Shown in pieces: positions 32,827 through 42,211 of a DNA stretch of 60,420 bases. Numbering within the stretch: position 1 is the first letter of the stretch; each line of letters opens with the position of its first letter. The DNA is from Pseudarthrobacter chlorophenolicus (GTDB lineage Bacteria; Actinomycetota; Actinomycetes; Actinomycetales; Micrococcaceae): positions 1 to 60,420 of the forward strand of contig NZ_JZTW01000021.1 of the NCBI RefSeq assembly GCF_000962805.1. Reading direction: 5' to 3'. The notes below the pieces were generated by a model. That model was not told the DNA's origin. It saw nothing but the letters and a program-made list of their open reading frames with translations, and did no database searches. Both the position numbers and the translations under genes were made by a program.

Positions 32827-33288
32827 ATGGCATCCGCAGAACACGAGGTCCTCATCCGGCGTGACGCCATGGCCGTGTACCTGTACTTGATGGACGCCAC
32901 CAACCTGCCGCACTGGCGCGAGGCTGTGCGCAGCGTAAAGCTGGTGCAAGGCTCTGCCGGTACCAAGGGTGCCGTTTACCGCAAGATGGTGGCGGGACGG
33001 TCCGGGCTCAGCATTCCCGCCGAGCTGGAAATCACCCAGGCCAGGCCCGGCGCCGAAATCCAGTTCCGCGTGACCTCCGGCCCGTCGAACCGTTCGGGCG
33101 GCTACTACCTCAGCACCGAGAACGACGGCACCCGGCTCCGCTACGCTCTCGAAGCCCGGCCGGAAGGCTCATTCTCCTTCCTGGACCGGTTCGGCCTCCT
33201 GAACAAGATCGCCCAGCGACGGGTCCGGGCCGAAGTGTCCCAGCTGGACCGGCTCAAGGACGTACTGGAGCTGCAGACCGTCAGCTAG
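32827..33288 (+). CDS. SRPBCC-family (polyketide cyclase/START-like) protein
   Basis: A 153-residue protein with the SRPBCC pattern: an N-terminal strand, then YLYLMDATNLPHWREAV (cf. the conserved D..N.P.W motif), a beta-rich middle and a long C-terminal helix from about 118. Such domains bind hydrophobic ligands in a deep cavity. No function can be assigned. The ATG is preceded by AGAAAGA. It stands alone; a weak CGGCAGC/GCTGCCG hairpin at 33305-33325 follows it and could terminate both this gene and the convergent CAP-domain gene. Confidence 0.75.
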   Translation: MASAEHEVLIRRDAMAVYLYLMDATNLPHWREAVRSVKLVQGSAGTKGAVYRKMVAGRSGLSIPAELEITQARPGAEIQFRVTSGPSNRSGGYYLSTENDGTRLRYALEARPEGSFSFLDRFGLLNKIAQRRVRAEVSQLDRLKDVLELQTVS

Positions 33289-33304
33289 CCAGGCGACATC
33301 CGGC

Positions 33305-33325
33305 CGGCAGCTTCCACCGCTGCCG
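33305..33325. terminator. Weak bidirectional hairpin between convergent genes
   Basis: CGGCAGC (33305-33311) and GCTGCCG (33319-33325) form a 7-bp stem with a 7-nt loop between the SRPBCC gene and the secreted CAP protein gene. There is no T-run. Confidence 0.35.
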
Positions 33326-33373
33326 TTCCAGTGCGGGTAACCAGCCTTTTGCCCTGGTACCTATGCTCAGCGC

Positions 33374-35152
33374 CTATTGCGCCAGCCGCTGGCCGGTCCA
33401 GGGCCCTGCAATGTTCGACGGCGACGCCAGGCTTCCGCCCGAGAGGTCCCAGTACTGCACAACGTCCGAAGCCCTGCGGAGCGCGACTCCGGTGGAGTTC
33501 AGGCCGGTAACGTTCTTCAGCGCCCTGATGCCGGTGACATCCTGCCAGCCGGTGGCCACCGTAGGCCGTGCCTCGGCGCGGAGGGTGGTGGTTCCCCAGC
33601 CACGGTAGAGCTGTACTGCGCCATCAGCACGGAGGGCGAGGACATCCTGGAAGCCGTCGGCGTCGTAGTCCACCATCGCGAGGCGGGACGCGTTGATGCC
33701 GCCCGTGATGAGGGCCCTTGACGACAAATCGCTGGTGCCCTTGTTGGGGTACAGGAAGAGGTTGCCGCTTCCGTCCAGTGCGAGGATCTGCGGCATCCTG
33801 TTGTTGGCGCACCAGCCGCCTACCGCGAGGGTAAGGGACTGCCAGCCGCCGGATCCCAGCGTGATTGCTGCCTGGAACCCTCCGGTGGCGATGCCGCGGT
33901 GCAGGGTGAGGTTGCCGTTGGTCCACTGGGTCACGAGGTCGTAGGCGCCGTCCCGGTCCCAGTCGGTGACGAAGACTTCCTTCGCGCCGCTGAAGCCGGA
34001 GCCGATGACCTTGGCGGCGCCGTAGGTGCGGACACCTGTTGACGCCCTGTTGAGAAGCTGGCCCGAAGAATTTACGGTCACAAGGTCGCTTGGCCCCGTG
34101 ATGGCCGCGGCGCTCAGGTCCAGGGTGGGAGGCATGTGCCGCCCCGTGGCATCGCACAGTGTGGGTGCCGGCGGCGGGAAGGCAGAGCCTCCGCCGGACC
34201 CGCCGGACCCGCCGGGCGAATCCACGGTACCGGCAGGGAGGGTGGTGTAGCCGAAGAAGTTCACCACACCCCAGATCTGGTAGGTGGAGTTGGTGTATGA
34301 GATACCTGCGCCCATGACATTGAAACGGGGATCGATGAGCATGGCATTGTGCCCGGGGGAGCCCTTCCACCACTCCACCAGCTGCGCGGCATCCCGGTCC
34401 GTCCGGATGGCGATGACCTCGCCTGCGCCGTTGTTGGGGTTCATGGCGCGCGGATCTGTCCAGAAGCTGGCACGGTGCTCGATGACTTCGCGTGAGGCAA
34501 TGCTGTCCGACCACTCCTGCGCGAGGCCGGCAACCGTGGGGTTGTACTTCACCGGCTTCAGGCCCTTCGAGGCCCGGTACTCGTTGATCCTGGTGAAGAC
34601 GGTGAGGATTGCTGCCGAGTTGTTGTCCTTGACCAGCGCCTCTGTGGCCGGCGTCGCAGCCAAGGATTCCGAGGTTGCCGGCCCGGACTGTGTTGGCACG
34701 GCTGGTGCCGGCGGCGGGGAGGCCAGTTCAGCGTCCGGTGCCCACAGCGGGGGGATGGACGGGACCTCGGACGCGGGCTGCGCTGCAGCGGGACCCGAAG
34801 GGCCGGTGGAACTGGCTGACGGCGCCGGGGACGGTTCCTGGACCGGCCTGATGTCCAGCGCTGGTCCGGCGGCGGCGGACACCGGAGCTGCCGCCTGCAG
34901 CGGCGGGGTTGGCGAGGCCACCCGGATGTCCGGATCAACAGCCGGGGTGAGGGCGGTGCCTGTGGGGCTGTTGCCCGCGCCTGACGAGCCGTCGCCATCC
35001 CCGGTGGCCGCCCCCAGAGAGACGCGGGACGGCCCTGACGATGCCACCTGCCGGCCGGTATCCACCGGCAGCGGGGCTGGCCCCGCCGTCGAGGAGGCGA
35101 GCACCAGCGCGCAGAGCACACCAATAAAAGAGGGCGCGACTAATTTATTCAC
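33374..35152 (-). CDS. Secreted CAP (SCP/PR1) domain protein with FG-GAP/VCBS-like repeats
   Basis: A 592-residue exported protein. A Sec signal peptide is visible (Lys3, hydrophobic 6-22), then about 150 residues of low-complexity Pro/Ala/Ser linker. A CAP domain follows at about 180-305 (INEYRASKGLKPVKYN, WSDSIASRE, GEVIA, SPGHNAMLIDP). After a Gly/Ser-rich hinge come about 250 residues with FG-GAP-like calcium motifs DWDRDGAYD and DYDADGFQD, which suggest an integrin-type beta-propeller. CAP domains in bacteria are extracellular and of unclear activity; the propeller suggests binding to a surface or matrix. A GTG start has GGGGA before it. Confidence 0.82.
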   Translation of the reverse strand: MNKLVAPSFIGVLCALVLASSTAGPAPLPVDTGRQVASSGPSRVSLGAATGDGDGSSGAGNSPTGTALTPAVDPDIRVASPTPPLQAAAPVSAAAGPALDIRPVQEPSPAPSASSTGPSGPAAAQPASEVPSIPPLWAPDAELASPPPAPAVPTQSGPATSESLAATPATEALVKDNNSAAILTVFTRINEYRASKGLKPVKYNPTVAGLAQEWSDSIASREVIEHRASFWTDPRAMNPNNGAGEVIAIRTDRDAAQLVEWWKGSPGHNAMLIDPRFNVMGAGISYTNSTYQIWGVVNFFGYTTLPAGTVDSPGGSGGSGGGSAFPPPAPTLCDATGRHMPPTLDLSAAAITGPSDLVTVNSSGQLLNRASTGVRTYGAAKVIGSGFSGAKEVFVTDWDRDGAYDLVTQWTNGNLTLHRGIATGGFQAAITLGSGGWQSLTLAVGGWCANNRMPQILALDGSGNLFLYPNKGTSDLSSRALITGGINASRLAMVDYDADGFQDVLALRADGAVQLYRGWGTTTLRAEARPTVATGWQDVTGIRALKNVTGLNSTGVALRRASDVVQYWDLSGGSLASPSNIAGPWTGQRLAQ

Positions 35153-35285
35153 AACATCCCCAGCTCTGTTGGGCCATCCGGGAGACCATCCGGCGCCTGT
35201 GTATCTGAGGCAACATTAGCCCCACTGGACTACAGCAACAACGAAAAAATGTGGTTGTGGATATCCCGTACGGTAATTTGGGACG

Positions 35286-35861
35286 GTGCTGATCTCAGAC
35301 CGCGATATTCGTGCCGAAATAGACTCCCAGCGGATCGTGCTGGAACCGTTCGAGCCCGCGATGGTGCAGCCGTCGTCGGTGGACGTCCGGATCGATAAGT
35401 TCTTCAGGCTTTTCGACAACCACAAGTACGCCCACATCGATCCTGCGCAGGAGCAGCCGGAGCTGACGCGGCTGGTGGAAGTTGAGCAGGACGAGGCCTT
35501 TATCCTGCACCCGGGCGAGTTCGTCCTGGGGTCCACCTATGAGACCGTCACACTCCCGGATGACATCGCCGCCCGGCTGGAAGGCAAGTCCTCCTTGGGC
35601 CGGCTGGGCCTCCTGACGCACTCCACCGCAGGTTTCATCGACCCCGGGTTCTCAGGCCACGTCACCCTGGAGCTGTCCAACATGGCCACGCTGCCCATCA
35701 AGCTGTGGCCCGGCATGAAGATCGGCCAGCTCTGCTTCTTCCGCCTCAGTTCCTCGGCGGAGTTCCCCTACGGCCAGGGCGAATACGGCAACCGCTACCA
35801 AGGGCAGCGCGGTCCTACCGCAAGCCGTAGCCACCTCAACTTCCACCGCACCCGCATCTAG
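35286..35861 (+). CDS. dcd: dCTP deaminase, bifunctional deaminase/dUTPase type
   Basis: A 191-residue enzyme that supplies dUMP for dTMP synthesis. It follows Mycobacterium tuberculosis Dcd almost without gaps, including VQPSSVDVR, GRLEGKSS-like (ARLEGKSSLGRLGLLTHS) and AGFIDPGFSGHVTLELSN, whose Glu is the catalytic base. The mycobacterial enzyme both deaminates dCTP and hydrolyses dUTP. The same activity is inferred here from length and motif similarity. The start is a GTG; its upstream region is AT-richer than average and has no strong ribosome site. Confidence 0.92.
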   Translation: MLISDRDIRAEIDSQRIVLEPFEPAMVQPSSVDVRIDKFFRLFDNHKYAHIDPAQEQPELTRLVEVEQDEAFILHPGEFVLGSTYETVTLPDDIAARLEGKSSLGRLGLLTHSTAGFIDPGFSGHVTLELSNMATLPIKLWPGMKIGQLCFFRLSSSAEFPYGQGEYGNRYQGQRGPTASRSHLNFHRTRI

Positions 35862-35890
35862 AGCAAACGGGTACTCCGTACCAATAGCGG

Positions 35891-37072
35891 CTACGCCTGC
35901 GCCGGGACCTGCCGGCTCCGCGTGGATGCTTTGACCAGGGGTTCCACGAAGCGCGCGGCCAGTGGGCCGATGACGGCCATCAGCAGGACGTAGGCGGTGG
36001 CCAGGGCGGCCAGGTTGGACGGCACGGCGCCTGAGGCAACGGCCAGTCCGGCGATCACGATAGAAAATTCGCCGCGGGCTATGAGCGTGGCACCCGCGCG
36101 GAAACGCCCGGGCTTGGCAATTCCTTCGCGTTTGGCTGCCCAGATTCCGGTGGCCATCTTGGTTCCGGCGGTCGCCACCGCCAGCACCAGGGCCCAGCCC
36201 AGTACCGGCGGAATGGACGTGGGGTCGGTGTTCAGGCCGAAGGCCACGAAGAAAATGGCGGCGAACAGGTCGCGCAGCGGCTCGAGGATACGGGTGGCGT
36301 TGTGGGCGGTGGCGCCGGAAATGGCGATGCCGAGCATGAAGGCGCCCACCGCTGCTGAGACCTGCATGGCAGAGGCCAGCCCGGCCACAAGGAGCGCGGC
36401 GCCCAACACATTGAGCAGGAACACTTCCGAGTTTTCGCTGTGCACGGCCTTGGACACATGGTGGCCGTGCCGCAGCGCCACCATGAGCACCGCGGTGACC
36501 ACGGCCAACGCAATGGCCACGGTGGTCAGTCCACCCAGGAAGCTGACGCCCGCGAGCGTGGCAGTCAGGATGGGCAGGTAGACGGCCATGGCCAGGTCCT
36601 CGAACACCAGGATGGACAGCACCACAGGTGTTTCGCGGTTGCCCAGCCGGCCCAGGTCCGTGATGACTTTCGCCGCGATTCCGGACGAGGAAATGTAGGT
36701 GACGCCGCCCATAACCATGGCCCCCACACCGCCCCAGCCCAGGAGCAGGGCCAGTGCCGCTCCCGGAAGAAAGTTGAGCACGAGGTCCAGCACGCCGGCC
36801 TGCCACGACCGCCGCAGGCCTGTGAACAGCTCCGCCGCCGTATATTCCAGTCCGAGCATAAGCAGGAGCAGGATGACGCCGATCTCGCCGGAGAGGTGCG
36901 CGAACTCGTGCATGCCTTCGAGCTTCACCACGCCACCGGCGCCGAAAGCGAGCCCGCCCAGCAGGTAGAGCGGGATGGGTGACATTCCTATCCGTCCGGC
37001 CAGCCTGGCCAACAGGCCAAGGCAGAACACAACGGCCCCCAGTTCAATGAGGGTCAGGGCCAGCGGGTCCAT
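35891..37072 (-). CDS. khtU: CPA2-family K+/H+ (or cation/H+) antiporter, KhtU-like
   Basis: A 393-residue membrane protein of 12-13 helices of the Kef/NapA type (Na_H_Exchanger), with GGVTYISSSGIAAKVITDLGR as the unwound-helix region, shown here by its TYISSSG core, and VFEDLAMAVYLP in the ion-binding helix (Glu-Asp). It lies 5 bp after a gene for a TrkA-C domain protein, the arrangement of Bacillus KhtT-KhtU, in which KhtT gates the antiporter. Potassium export under alkaline or methylglyoxal stress is the inferred role. Its ATG has no ribosome site, so it is probably coupled to the upstream gene. Confidence 0.82.
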   Translation of the reverse strand: MDPLALTLIELGAVVFCLGLLARLAGRIGMSPIPLYLLGGLAFGAGGVVKLEGMHEFAHLSGEIGVILLLLMLGLEYTAAELFTGLRRSWQAGVLDLVLNFLPGAALALLLGWGGVGAMVMGGVTYISSSGIAAKVITDLGRLGNRETPVVLSILVFEDLAMAVYLPILTATLAGVSFLGGLTTVAIALAVVTAVLMVALRHGHHVSKAVHSENSEVFLLNVLGAALLVAGLASAMQVSAAVGAFMLGIAISGATAHNATRILEPLRDLFAAIFFVAFGLNTDPTSIPPVLGWALVLAVATAGTKMATGIWAAKREGIAKPGRFRAGATLIARGEFSIVIAGLAVASGAVPSNLAALATAYVLLMAVIGPLAARFVEPLVKASTRSRQVPAQA

Positions 37073-37077
37073 AGGAG

Positions 37078-37560
37078 TCAGCCGTGGCGCAGGATGTCGG
37101 CCGCCGAGTCGAGGCCTTCCAAGGTTCCAACAGCAACCAGCAGGTCACCGGTATGCAGGATCACGTCGGGTCCGGGCGAGGGCAGGACCTCCCCCTCACG
37201 CATGATGGCCACGATGGAGACGCCGCACCGGGTACGGATGCATGCCTTGCCCATGGGCTGGTTCTGGAACGGGGACTCCGGGGCGATGGAGAACTGCCGG
37301 GTAACGATGCCCGGGACGTCCTTGTGTTCTTCCGCCAGCTTCATGGCGAGGTGCTGGCCACCCAGCAGGTTGCCCAGGGTGGCGGCTTCGTCGCTGGTCA
37401 GCGGAATGGAGGCCTGGCAGGTATCGGGATCGTCCCACGTAGAGACGATGAGCTCAGTCTGGCCTTCCCTCAGCTCCACCACGCCGATCCGGCGTCCGGA
37501 AGCTGTCATGAAGTCCTTCCGGCGGCCGAGGCCGGGAAGGTTCGTTTCGTCCACGTTCAT
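37078..37560 (-). CDS. khtT: TrkA-C domain regulatory subunit of the antiporter, KhtT-like
   Basis: A 160-residue cytoplasmic protein. The C-terminal half (about 80-158) is an RCK_C/TrkA-C domain with SIVAIMREGEVLPSPGPDVILHTGDLLVA split over its typical beta strands, ending VAVGTLEGLD. Residues 1-70 form the KhtT-type N-terminal domain. In Bacillus, KhtT binds c-di-AMP through this domain and controls KhtU. The gene directly precedes khtU, so the pair is functional together. Potassium as the ion and c-di-AMP as the ligand are inferred from the family. Confidence 0.82.
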   Translation of the reverse strand: MNVDETNLPGLGRRKDFMTASGRRIGVVELREGQTELIVSTWDDPDTCQASIPLTSDEAATLGNLLGGQHLAMKLAEEHKDVPGIVTRQFSIAPESPFQNQPMGKACIRTRCGVSIVAIMREGEVLPSPGPDVILHTGDLLVAVGTLEGLDSAADILRHG

Positions 37561-37599
37561 GGTTAAAGCCTAGTCTTCCGGATCGATCCGTGGTGGCTG

Positions 37600-39003
37600 T
37601 CAGGAGGAGGGGACGACGGCGATGGGAGCCTTGTCCGGCGACTTCACCGGCAGCAGGACCAGCAGCCCGGCGAGAAGGACCACCATGATGCCCAGGATGC
37701 CCCAGCGCTGCGCCTCGCCGGGCGCCACCAGCGGGGTTGCCACCGTGATGCACAGTGTGAAGAGGGCCGGTGCCAGGAAGCTGACGGCCCGGCCGGTGGT
37801 GGCGTAGAGGCCGAACAGTTCCCCGGACTCCCCGTGCGGTGCGAGCCGGGCGAGGTAGGCCCGCGATGACGACTGCGCCGGGCCCACGAAGAGGCAGAGG
37901 AACAGGCCGAACACCCAGAATGTGGTGCTGCCCGCCCACTCCATGCCGAAGAAGGAATAGTCGCCGTTACCCAGCACCAGGATCACGGTCCCTGCTACCA
38001 GGAGGCCTGCCAGCGAGCCGATGATGACTGCCTTCGGGCCCGCCCTGTCGTCCAAAAACCCGCCAATGACCGCGCCTACTGCCGCCACCACATTGCCGAA
38101 AATTGCAAAGAAGATGACCTGGGAAAGCTCGAACCCGAAGGTGCCCGCGGCGATGATGCCGCCGAAGGTGAATACTGCGGCCAGCCCGTCACGGAACACG
38201 GCGCTGGCCAGCAGGAAGTAAATGGTGTGCGGACTGGTGGCGTAAATGGCCCGGATCCGGCGGAAGAGCAGCCGGTAGCTGGCCACGATGCCAAGGCGGG
38301 CTCCCTGCCCGGTCCGGGGCAGTTCCGGGACGGCGAACAGCACCGGAAGGGCAAAAATGAAGAACCACAGGGCGGAGAACACGGCCACCAGCCGGATGTT
38401 CAGGCTGTCCTGGGTGGATGCTCCGAACCACTCGAAGCTGGGCTGGACGAACAGCTGCAGGACGATCAGCAGTGCCACGATTCCGCCCAGGTAGCCCGCA
38501 CCCCAGCCGAGGCCGCTGACCTTGCCGATGTTCCGGGGAGTGGAAATCTGGGCCAGCATGGCGTTGTAGTTGACCCCGGCGAATTCGAAGAACACGTTGC
38601 CCAGGGCGATCAGGGTGACGCCCAGCAGCAGGAATTCCGGCTGCGGGAAGACGAAGAAGCACAGCCCGGTGAGGACCGCGACGGCGGCCGTGTTGACTCC
38701 CAGCCACAGCTTCCGCCTGCCGCCGGCGTCGGAGCGCTGCCCGGTCACCGGCGCCAGCAGCGCGATGGCGAGGCCCGCCACGGCGAGGGCGCCGCCGAGG
38801 ACCGCCGAGGCTTCGTCCTTGCCGCCGAAAGCGTTGGACGTCAGGTAGACGGTGAACACGAAGGTGGTCATCACGGCGTTGAAGGCCGCCGAACCCCAGT
38901 CCCAGGACGCCCAGGCCAGGATCCGGCCCTTGCTGGAGGCCTGGTTGCCGGATGCGAGTTCCGAGGACGGCTGCATGGCCCGGGGAGCGCTGGCGCTGTT
39001 CAT
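37600..39003 (-). CDS. MFS transporter of the UMF1/Atg22-like type
   Basis: A 467-residue, roughly 12-helix transporter with the N-terminal WASWDWGSAAFNAVMTTFVF pattern (W.lyD.a.saf) of the UMF1/Atg22-like family, and a central LGNVFFEFAGVNYNAMLAQIS stretch described here by its FFEFAGVNYNAML core. The frame is open 89 codons upstream, but that part is not membrane-like and crosses the mrp promoter region, so ATG 39003 is chosen. The substrate is unknown. It is divergent from the mrp operon with 193 bp between, in which I see no strong promoter. Confidence 0.8.
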   Translation of the reverse strand: MNSASAPRAMQPSSELASGNQASSKGRILAWASWDWGSAAFNAVMTTFVFTVYLTSNAFGGKDEASAVLGGALAVAGLAIALLAPVTGQRSDAGGRRKLWLGVNTAAVAVLTGLCFFVFPQPEFLLLGVTLIALGNVFFEFAGVNYNAMLAQISTPRNIGKVSGLGWGAGYLGGIVALLIVLQLFVQPSFEWFGASTQDSLNIRLVAVFSALWFFIFALPVLFAVPELPRTGQGARLGIVASYRLLFRRIRAIYATSPHTIYFLLASAVFRDGLAAVFTFGGIIAAGTFGFELSQVIFFAIFGNVVAAVGAVIGGFLDDRAGPKAVIIGSLAGLLVAGTVILVLGNGDYSFFGMEWAGSTTFWVFGLFLCLFVGPAQSSSRAYLARLAPHGESGELFGLYATTGRAVSFLAPALFTLCITVATPLVAPGEAQRWGILGIMVVLLAGLLVLLPVKSPDKAPIAVVPSS

Positions 39004-39196
39004 AGCTGCATCGTATCCGCCGAGCGCGAACAGATGGCGGACTATGCCCCGGACTGGCGGGGTTGGCAGGCGGCCGCAAGGAAATATGGGGCAGGAAGCA
39101 TGCTCAGACTTGATAAACTGGGGACTCCCGAACCCAACGCTTTGCCGCCTGCTCCAACTTTTGACAATCGAATTCCTGACGTTGCGGAGATAACCA

Positions 39197-42100
39197 GTGA
39201 TCACAGTCCTTGCCGTGCACTTTTCGGTGGCTGTGCTGGCGCCGTTGTTCTTCAGGAGGTGGGGCCGCAACGCATTCTACGCTCTGGCAACCGTCCCCGC
39301 CGCCTCCTTCGTCTGGCTGCTGTTCCAGCACGGCCCCGTCTACTCGGAGCAGGGCGCGGTGGCCGAGGTCATTCCCTGGATTCCCGGCCTCCACCTCGAG
39401 TTCGCCTTCCGCATGGACCCGCTGGCCTGGGTGATGTCGCTGCTGGTGCTGGGCGTTGGCGCCCTGGTGCTGCTGTACTGCGCCCGGTACTTCAAACGGA
39501 AGGACCAGGACCTCGGCGCGTTCGGCGCGCAGCTCCTGGCCTTCGCCGGTGCCATGTTCGGGCTGGTGGTGGCCGATGACCTGCTGCTGCTGTTCATTTT
39601 CTGGGAACTCACCACCATCCTGTCCTACCTGCTCATCGGCTTTGCCCGGACCAGGCTGGCGGCCCGGCGCTCGGCGCTGCAGGCCCTGATGGTCACCACC
39701 GCCGGTGGCCTGGCCATGCTGGTGGGACTCATCATGCTGGGCCAGACGGCCGGAACCTACCGCATCTCAGCCATCCTCGAACAGGCCCAGGTACTCGCGG
39801 AAGGCCCGTCCGGCGCCATGGTGAGCGCCGCCGTCGTGCTCATCCTGGTGGGCGCCATCACCAAGTCCGCGCTGGTTCCCTTCCACTTCTGGCTGCCCGG
39901 CGCCATGGCCGCACCCACCCCGGTCAGCGCGTACCTGCACGCCGCCGCCATGGTGAAGGCCGGCATCTACCTGGTGGCACGGCTGGCGCCCGGATTCGCG
40001 GAGACGGCCTACTGGCAGCCCGTGGTGCTGGGCCTGGGCCTGGCCACCATGCTGGTGGGCGGCTACCGGGCGCTGCGCCAGACCGACATCAAACTCATCC
40101 TCGCCTACGGCACCGTGAGCCAGCTTGGCTTCCTCACCATGGTGGTGGGCCTCGGCACGCCGGACGCCGCGCTTGCCGGCCTGGCAATGCTGCTGGCCCA
40201 CGGCCTCTTCAAGGCGACCCTCTTCCTGGTGGTTGGCATCATCGACCACCAGTCCGGAACCCGCGATGTCCGGAAGCTTTCGGGCGTCTTCAGGTCCTCC
40301 CGTGCCCTGGGGATCGTGGCCGGCATCGGCGCCGCATCCATGGCCGGCGTCCCTTTCCTTGCCGGGTTCGTGGCCAAGGAATCCGTGCTGGAAGCGTTCG
40401 TCCACCACGCCGGGGACCCGGACGCCGGACCGTGGGGCATGGTGGTCCTGGCGGGACTGGTCCTGGGTTCGGTGCTCACCTTCGCGTACAGCGCGCGCTT
40501 CATGTGGGGCGCCTTCGCCGTCAAACCCGGCGTGGAGCCCACCAAGTTCAAAGCTGTCCGTCCTTCCTTCATCGCAGCCCCGGCCATCCTGAGCATCCTC
40601 ACCATCGCCTACGGCCTGTGGCCGGCGCCGGTTGACGCCTGGATCCAGCCCTACGCCGCGCTGTTCGCATCCACCGCGCCCGACGCCGGAACACCGGCCG
40701 AGCAGGCAGGGCACCTCGCGCTGTGGCACGGGCTGACCCCGGCACTTGGCCTGACGACGCTCACCTTTATCCTCGGCGCTGCCATGTACTTCGGCCGCAA
40801 CGCCGTGGCCCGGGCCCAGGCGCTGGTGCCGGACTGGGTGGATGCCGACCGCGCCTACCAGCTGACCATCGGTGCGCTGGACGACATCGCCGTGTGGATC
40901 ACCGGCCGGACCCAGCGCGGTTCGCTCTACTTCTACCTCGCCGTCATCCTCACCGTGGCGTTTGTCCTGCCGCTGACCGCGATCCTCTTCGCCGGCAAGC
41001 CGCTTCCGGACAACATCTACCTGGTGGATCCGGGCTCCCCGCTGCAGATCGTCGCTGGGATCGGCATCGTGATCGGCGCGCTCGCAGCCGTCAAGGCGAA
41101 CAAGCGCTTCCTTGCCGTGCTGATGGTTTCGGTTACCGGCTACGGCATCGCCTTGGTGTTCGCCCTCCAGGGCGCCCCGGATCTTGCCCTGACGCAGATG
41201 CTGGTGGAAACCATCATCCTGGTGGCCTTCGTCCTCGGCATGCGCCGCCTCCCGCCCGAGCTGCGGGACCGTACGGGCGGCAAATACCGGGTGGTGCGTG
41301 TGATCATCGGTGCAGCCTTCGGGGCCACCATGGTGTTCGCGGCCATCTACGCCATGGGCGCCCGCGTGGCCCAGCCCATCTCCCTGCAGTTCCCGCAGTT
41401 GGCCTACGAAGGCGGCGGCGGGCTGAACATCGTCAACGTCACGCTGGTGGATATCCGGGCCTGGGACACGTTCGGCGAAATCACCGTGCTGGCACTGGCC
41501 GCCACGGGTGTTGCGAGCCTGATCTTCGTCCGCGGCCGCGGTGACCGCCTGCGTGCCTCCGCTTCGGTGGCGGAAGGAACCGTGGGCCGGTTCCACGGCG
41601 TGGACCCGGGTACGCGGGACGGCGCCGCACTGGCCATCAGCAGGAAGTTCGCCACAGCCACCCGGGACGCCTGGCTGGTGGCCGGGCGGACGCTGGCACC
41701 GGAACGCCGCTCCATCATTTTCGAAGTGGTCACCCGGCTGGTCTTCCACTCACTGGTGATCTTCTCGCTGTACCTTCTGTTCGCCGGCCACAACCTGCCG
41801 GGCGGCGGCTTCGCCGGCGGCCTGACGGCCGGCCTGGCCCTGACCATCCGCTACCTGGCAGGAGGGCGGTTCGAACTCAGCGAGGCGACCCCCGTCAGCG
41901 CCGGTGGCCTGCTGGGCATCGGCCTGGCCACGGCCGCAGGCTCCGGTGTTGCCCCGCTGTTCCTGGGCGGCCAGGTGTTCCAGAGCGCCATCATCCAGTT
42001 TTGGCTGCCCGTGTTCGGGGACATCAAGTTCGTCACGTCCACCATTTTCGACATCGGCGTGTACATCGTGGTGGTGGGACTGGTGCTGGACGTGCTGCGC

Positions 42101-42211
42101 AGCCTCGGCGCTGAAGTGGACGTACACATCGAGGAGCGGGGCTCCGAACCCGCAGAGTACGAGGAACCCGAAGACATGCCAGCCGAAACCATCTCAGGAG
42201 GCAAGGCATGA
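39197..42211 (+). CDS. mnhA: Mrp Na+/H+ antiporter subunit A (MrpA fused to MrpB)
   Basis: The largest subunit of the multisubunit Na+/H+ antiporter, 1004 residues. The NuoL-like core (helices 1-14) carries Glu137 in FIFWELTT and Lys223 in ITKSALVPFHFW, which in related proteins form the proton path. A C-terminal extension with the MnhB signature (about 845-960, LFAGHNLPGGGFAGG) shows that subunit B is fused to A, as usual in Actinobacteria. A GTG start is preceded by GGAG. The operon continues without gaps through C, D, E, F and G. The complex exports sodium and supports alkaline and salt tolerance. Confidence 0.93.
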   Translation: MITVLAVHFSVAVLAPLFFRRWGRNAFYALATVPAASFVWLLFQHGPVYSEQGAVAEVIPWIPGLHLEFAFRMDPLAWVMSLLVLGVGALVLLYCARYFKRKDQDLGAFGAQLLAFAGAMFGLVVADDLLLLFIFWELTTILSYLLIGFARTRLAARRSALQALMVTTAGGLAMLVGLIMLGQTAGTYRISAILEQAQVLAEGPSGAMVSAAVVLILVGAITKSALVPFHFWLPGAMAAPTPVSAYLHAAAMVKAGIYLVARLAPGFAETAYWQPVVLGLGLATMLVGGYRALRQTDIKLILAYGTVSQLGFLTMVVGLGTPDAALAGLAMLLAHGLFKATLFLVVGIIDHQSGTRDVRKLSGVFRSSRALGIVAGIGAASMAGVPFLAGFVAKESVLEAFVHHAGDPDAGPWGMVVLAGLVLGSVLTFAYSARFMWGAFAVKPGVEPTKFKAVRPSFIAAPAILSILTIAYGLWPAPVDAWIQPYAALFASTAPDAGTPAEQAGHLALWHGLTPALGLTTLTFILGAAMYFGRNAVARAQALVPDWVDADRAYQLTIGALDDIAVWITGRTQRGSLYFYLAVILTVAFVLPLTAILFAGKPLPDNIYLVDPGSPLQIVAGIGIVIGALAAVKANKRFLAVLMVSVTGYGIALVFALQGAPDLALTQMLVETIILVAFVLGMRRLPPELRDRTGGKYRVVRVIIGAAFGATMVFAAIYAMGARVAQPISLQFPQLAYEGGGGLNIVNVTLVDIRAWDTFGEITVLALAATGVASLIFVRGRGDRLRASASVAEGTVGRFHGVDPGTRDGAALAISRKFATATRDAWLVAGRTLAPERRSIIFEVVTRLVFHSLVIFSLYLLFAGHNLPGGGFAGGLTAGLALTIRYLAGGRFELSEATPVSAGGLLGIGLATAAGSGVAPLFLGGQVFQSAIIQFWLPVFGDIKFVTSTIFDIGVYIVVVGLVLDVLRSLGAEVDVHIEERGSEPAEYEEPEDMPAETISGGKA

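Noticed and set aside
39767..41749. 660-codon minus-strand frame opposite mnhA
   Set aside because: Same type of antisense artefact inside a continuous overlapping mrp operon.
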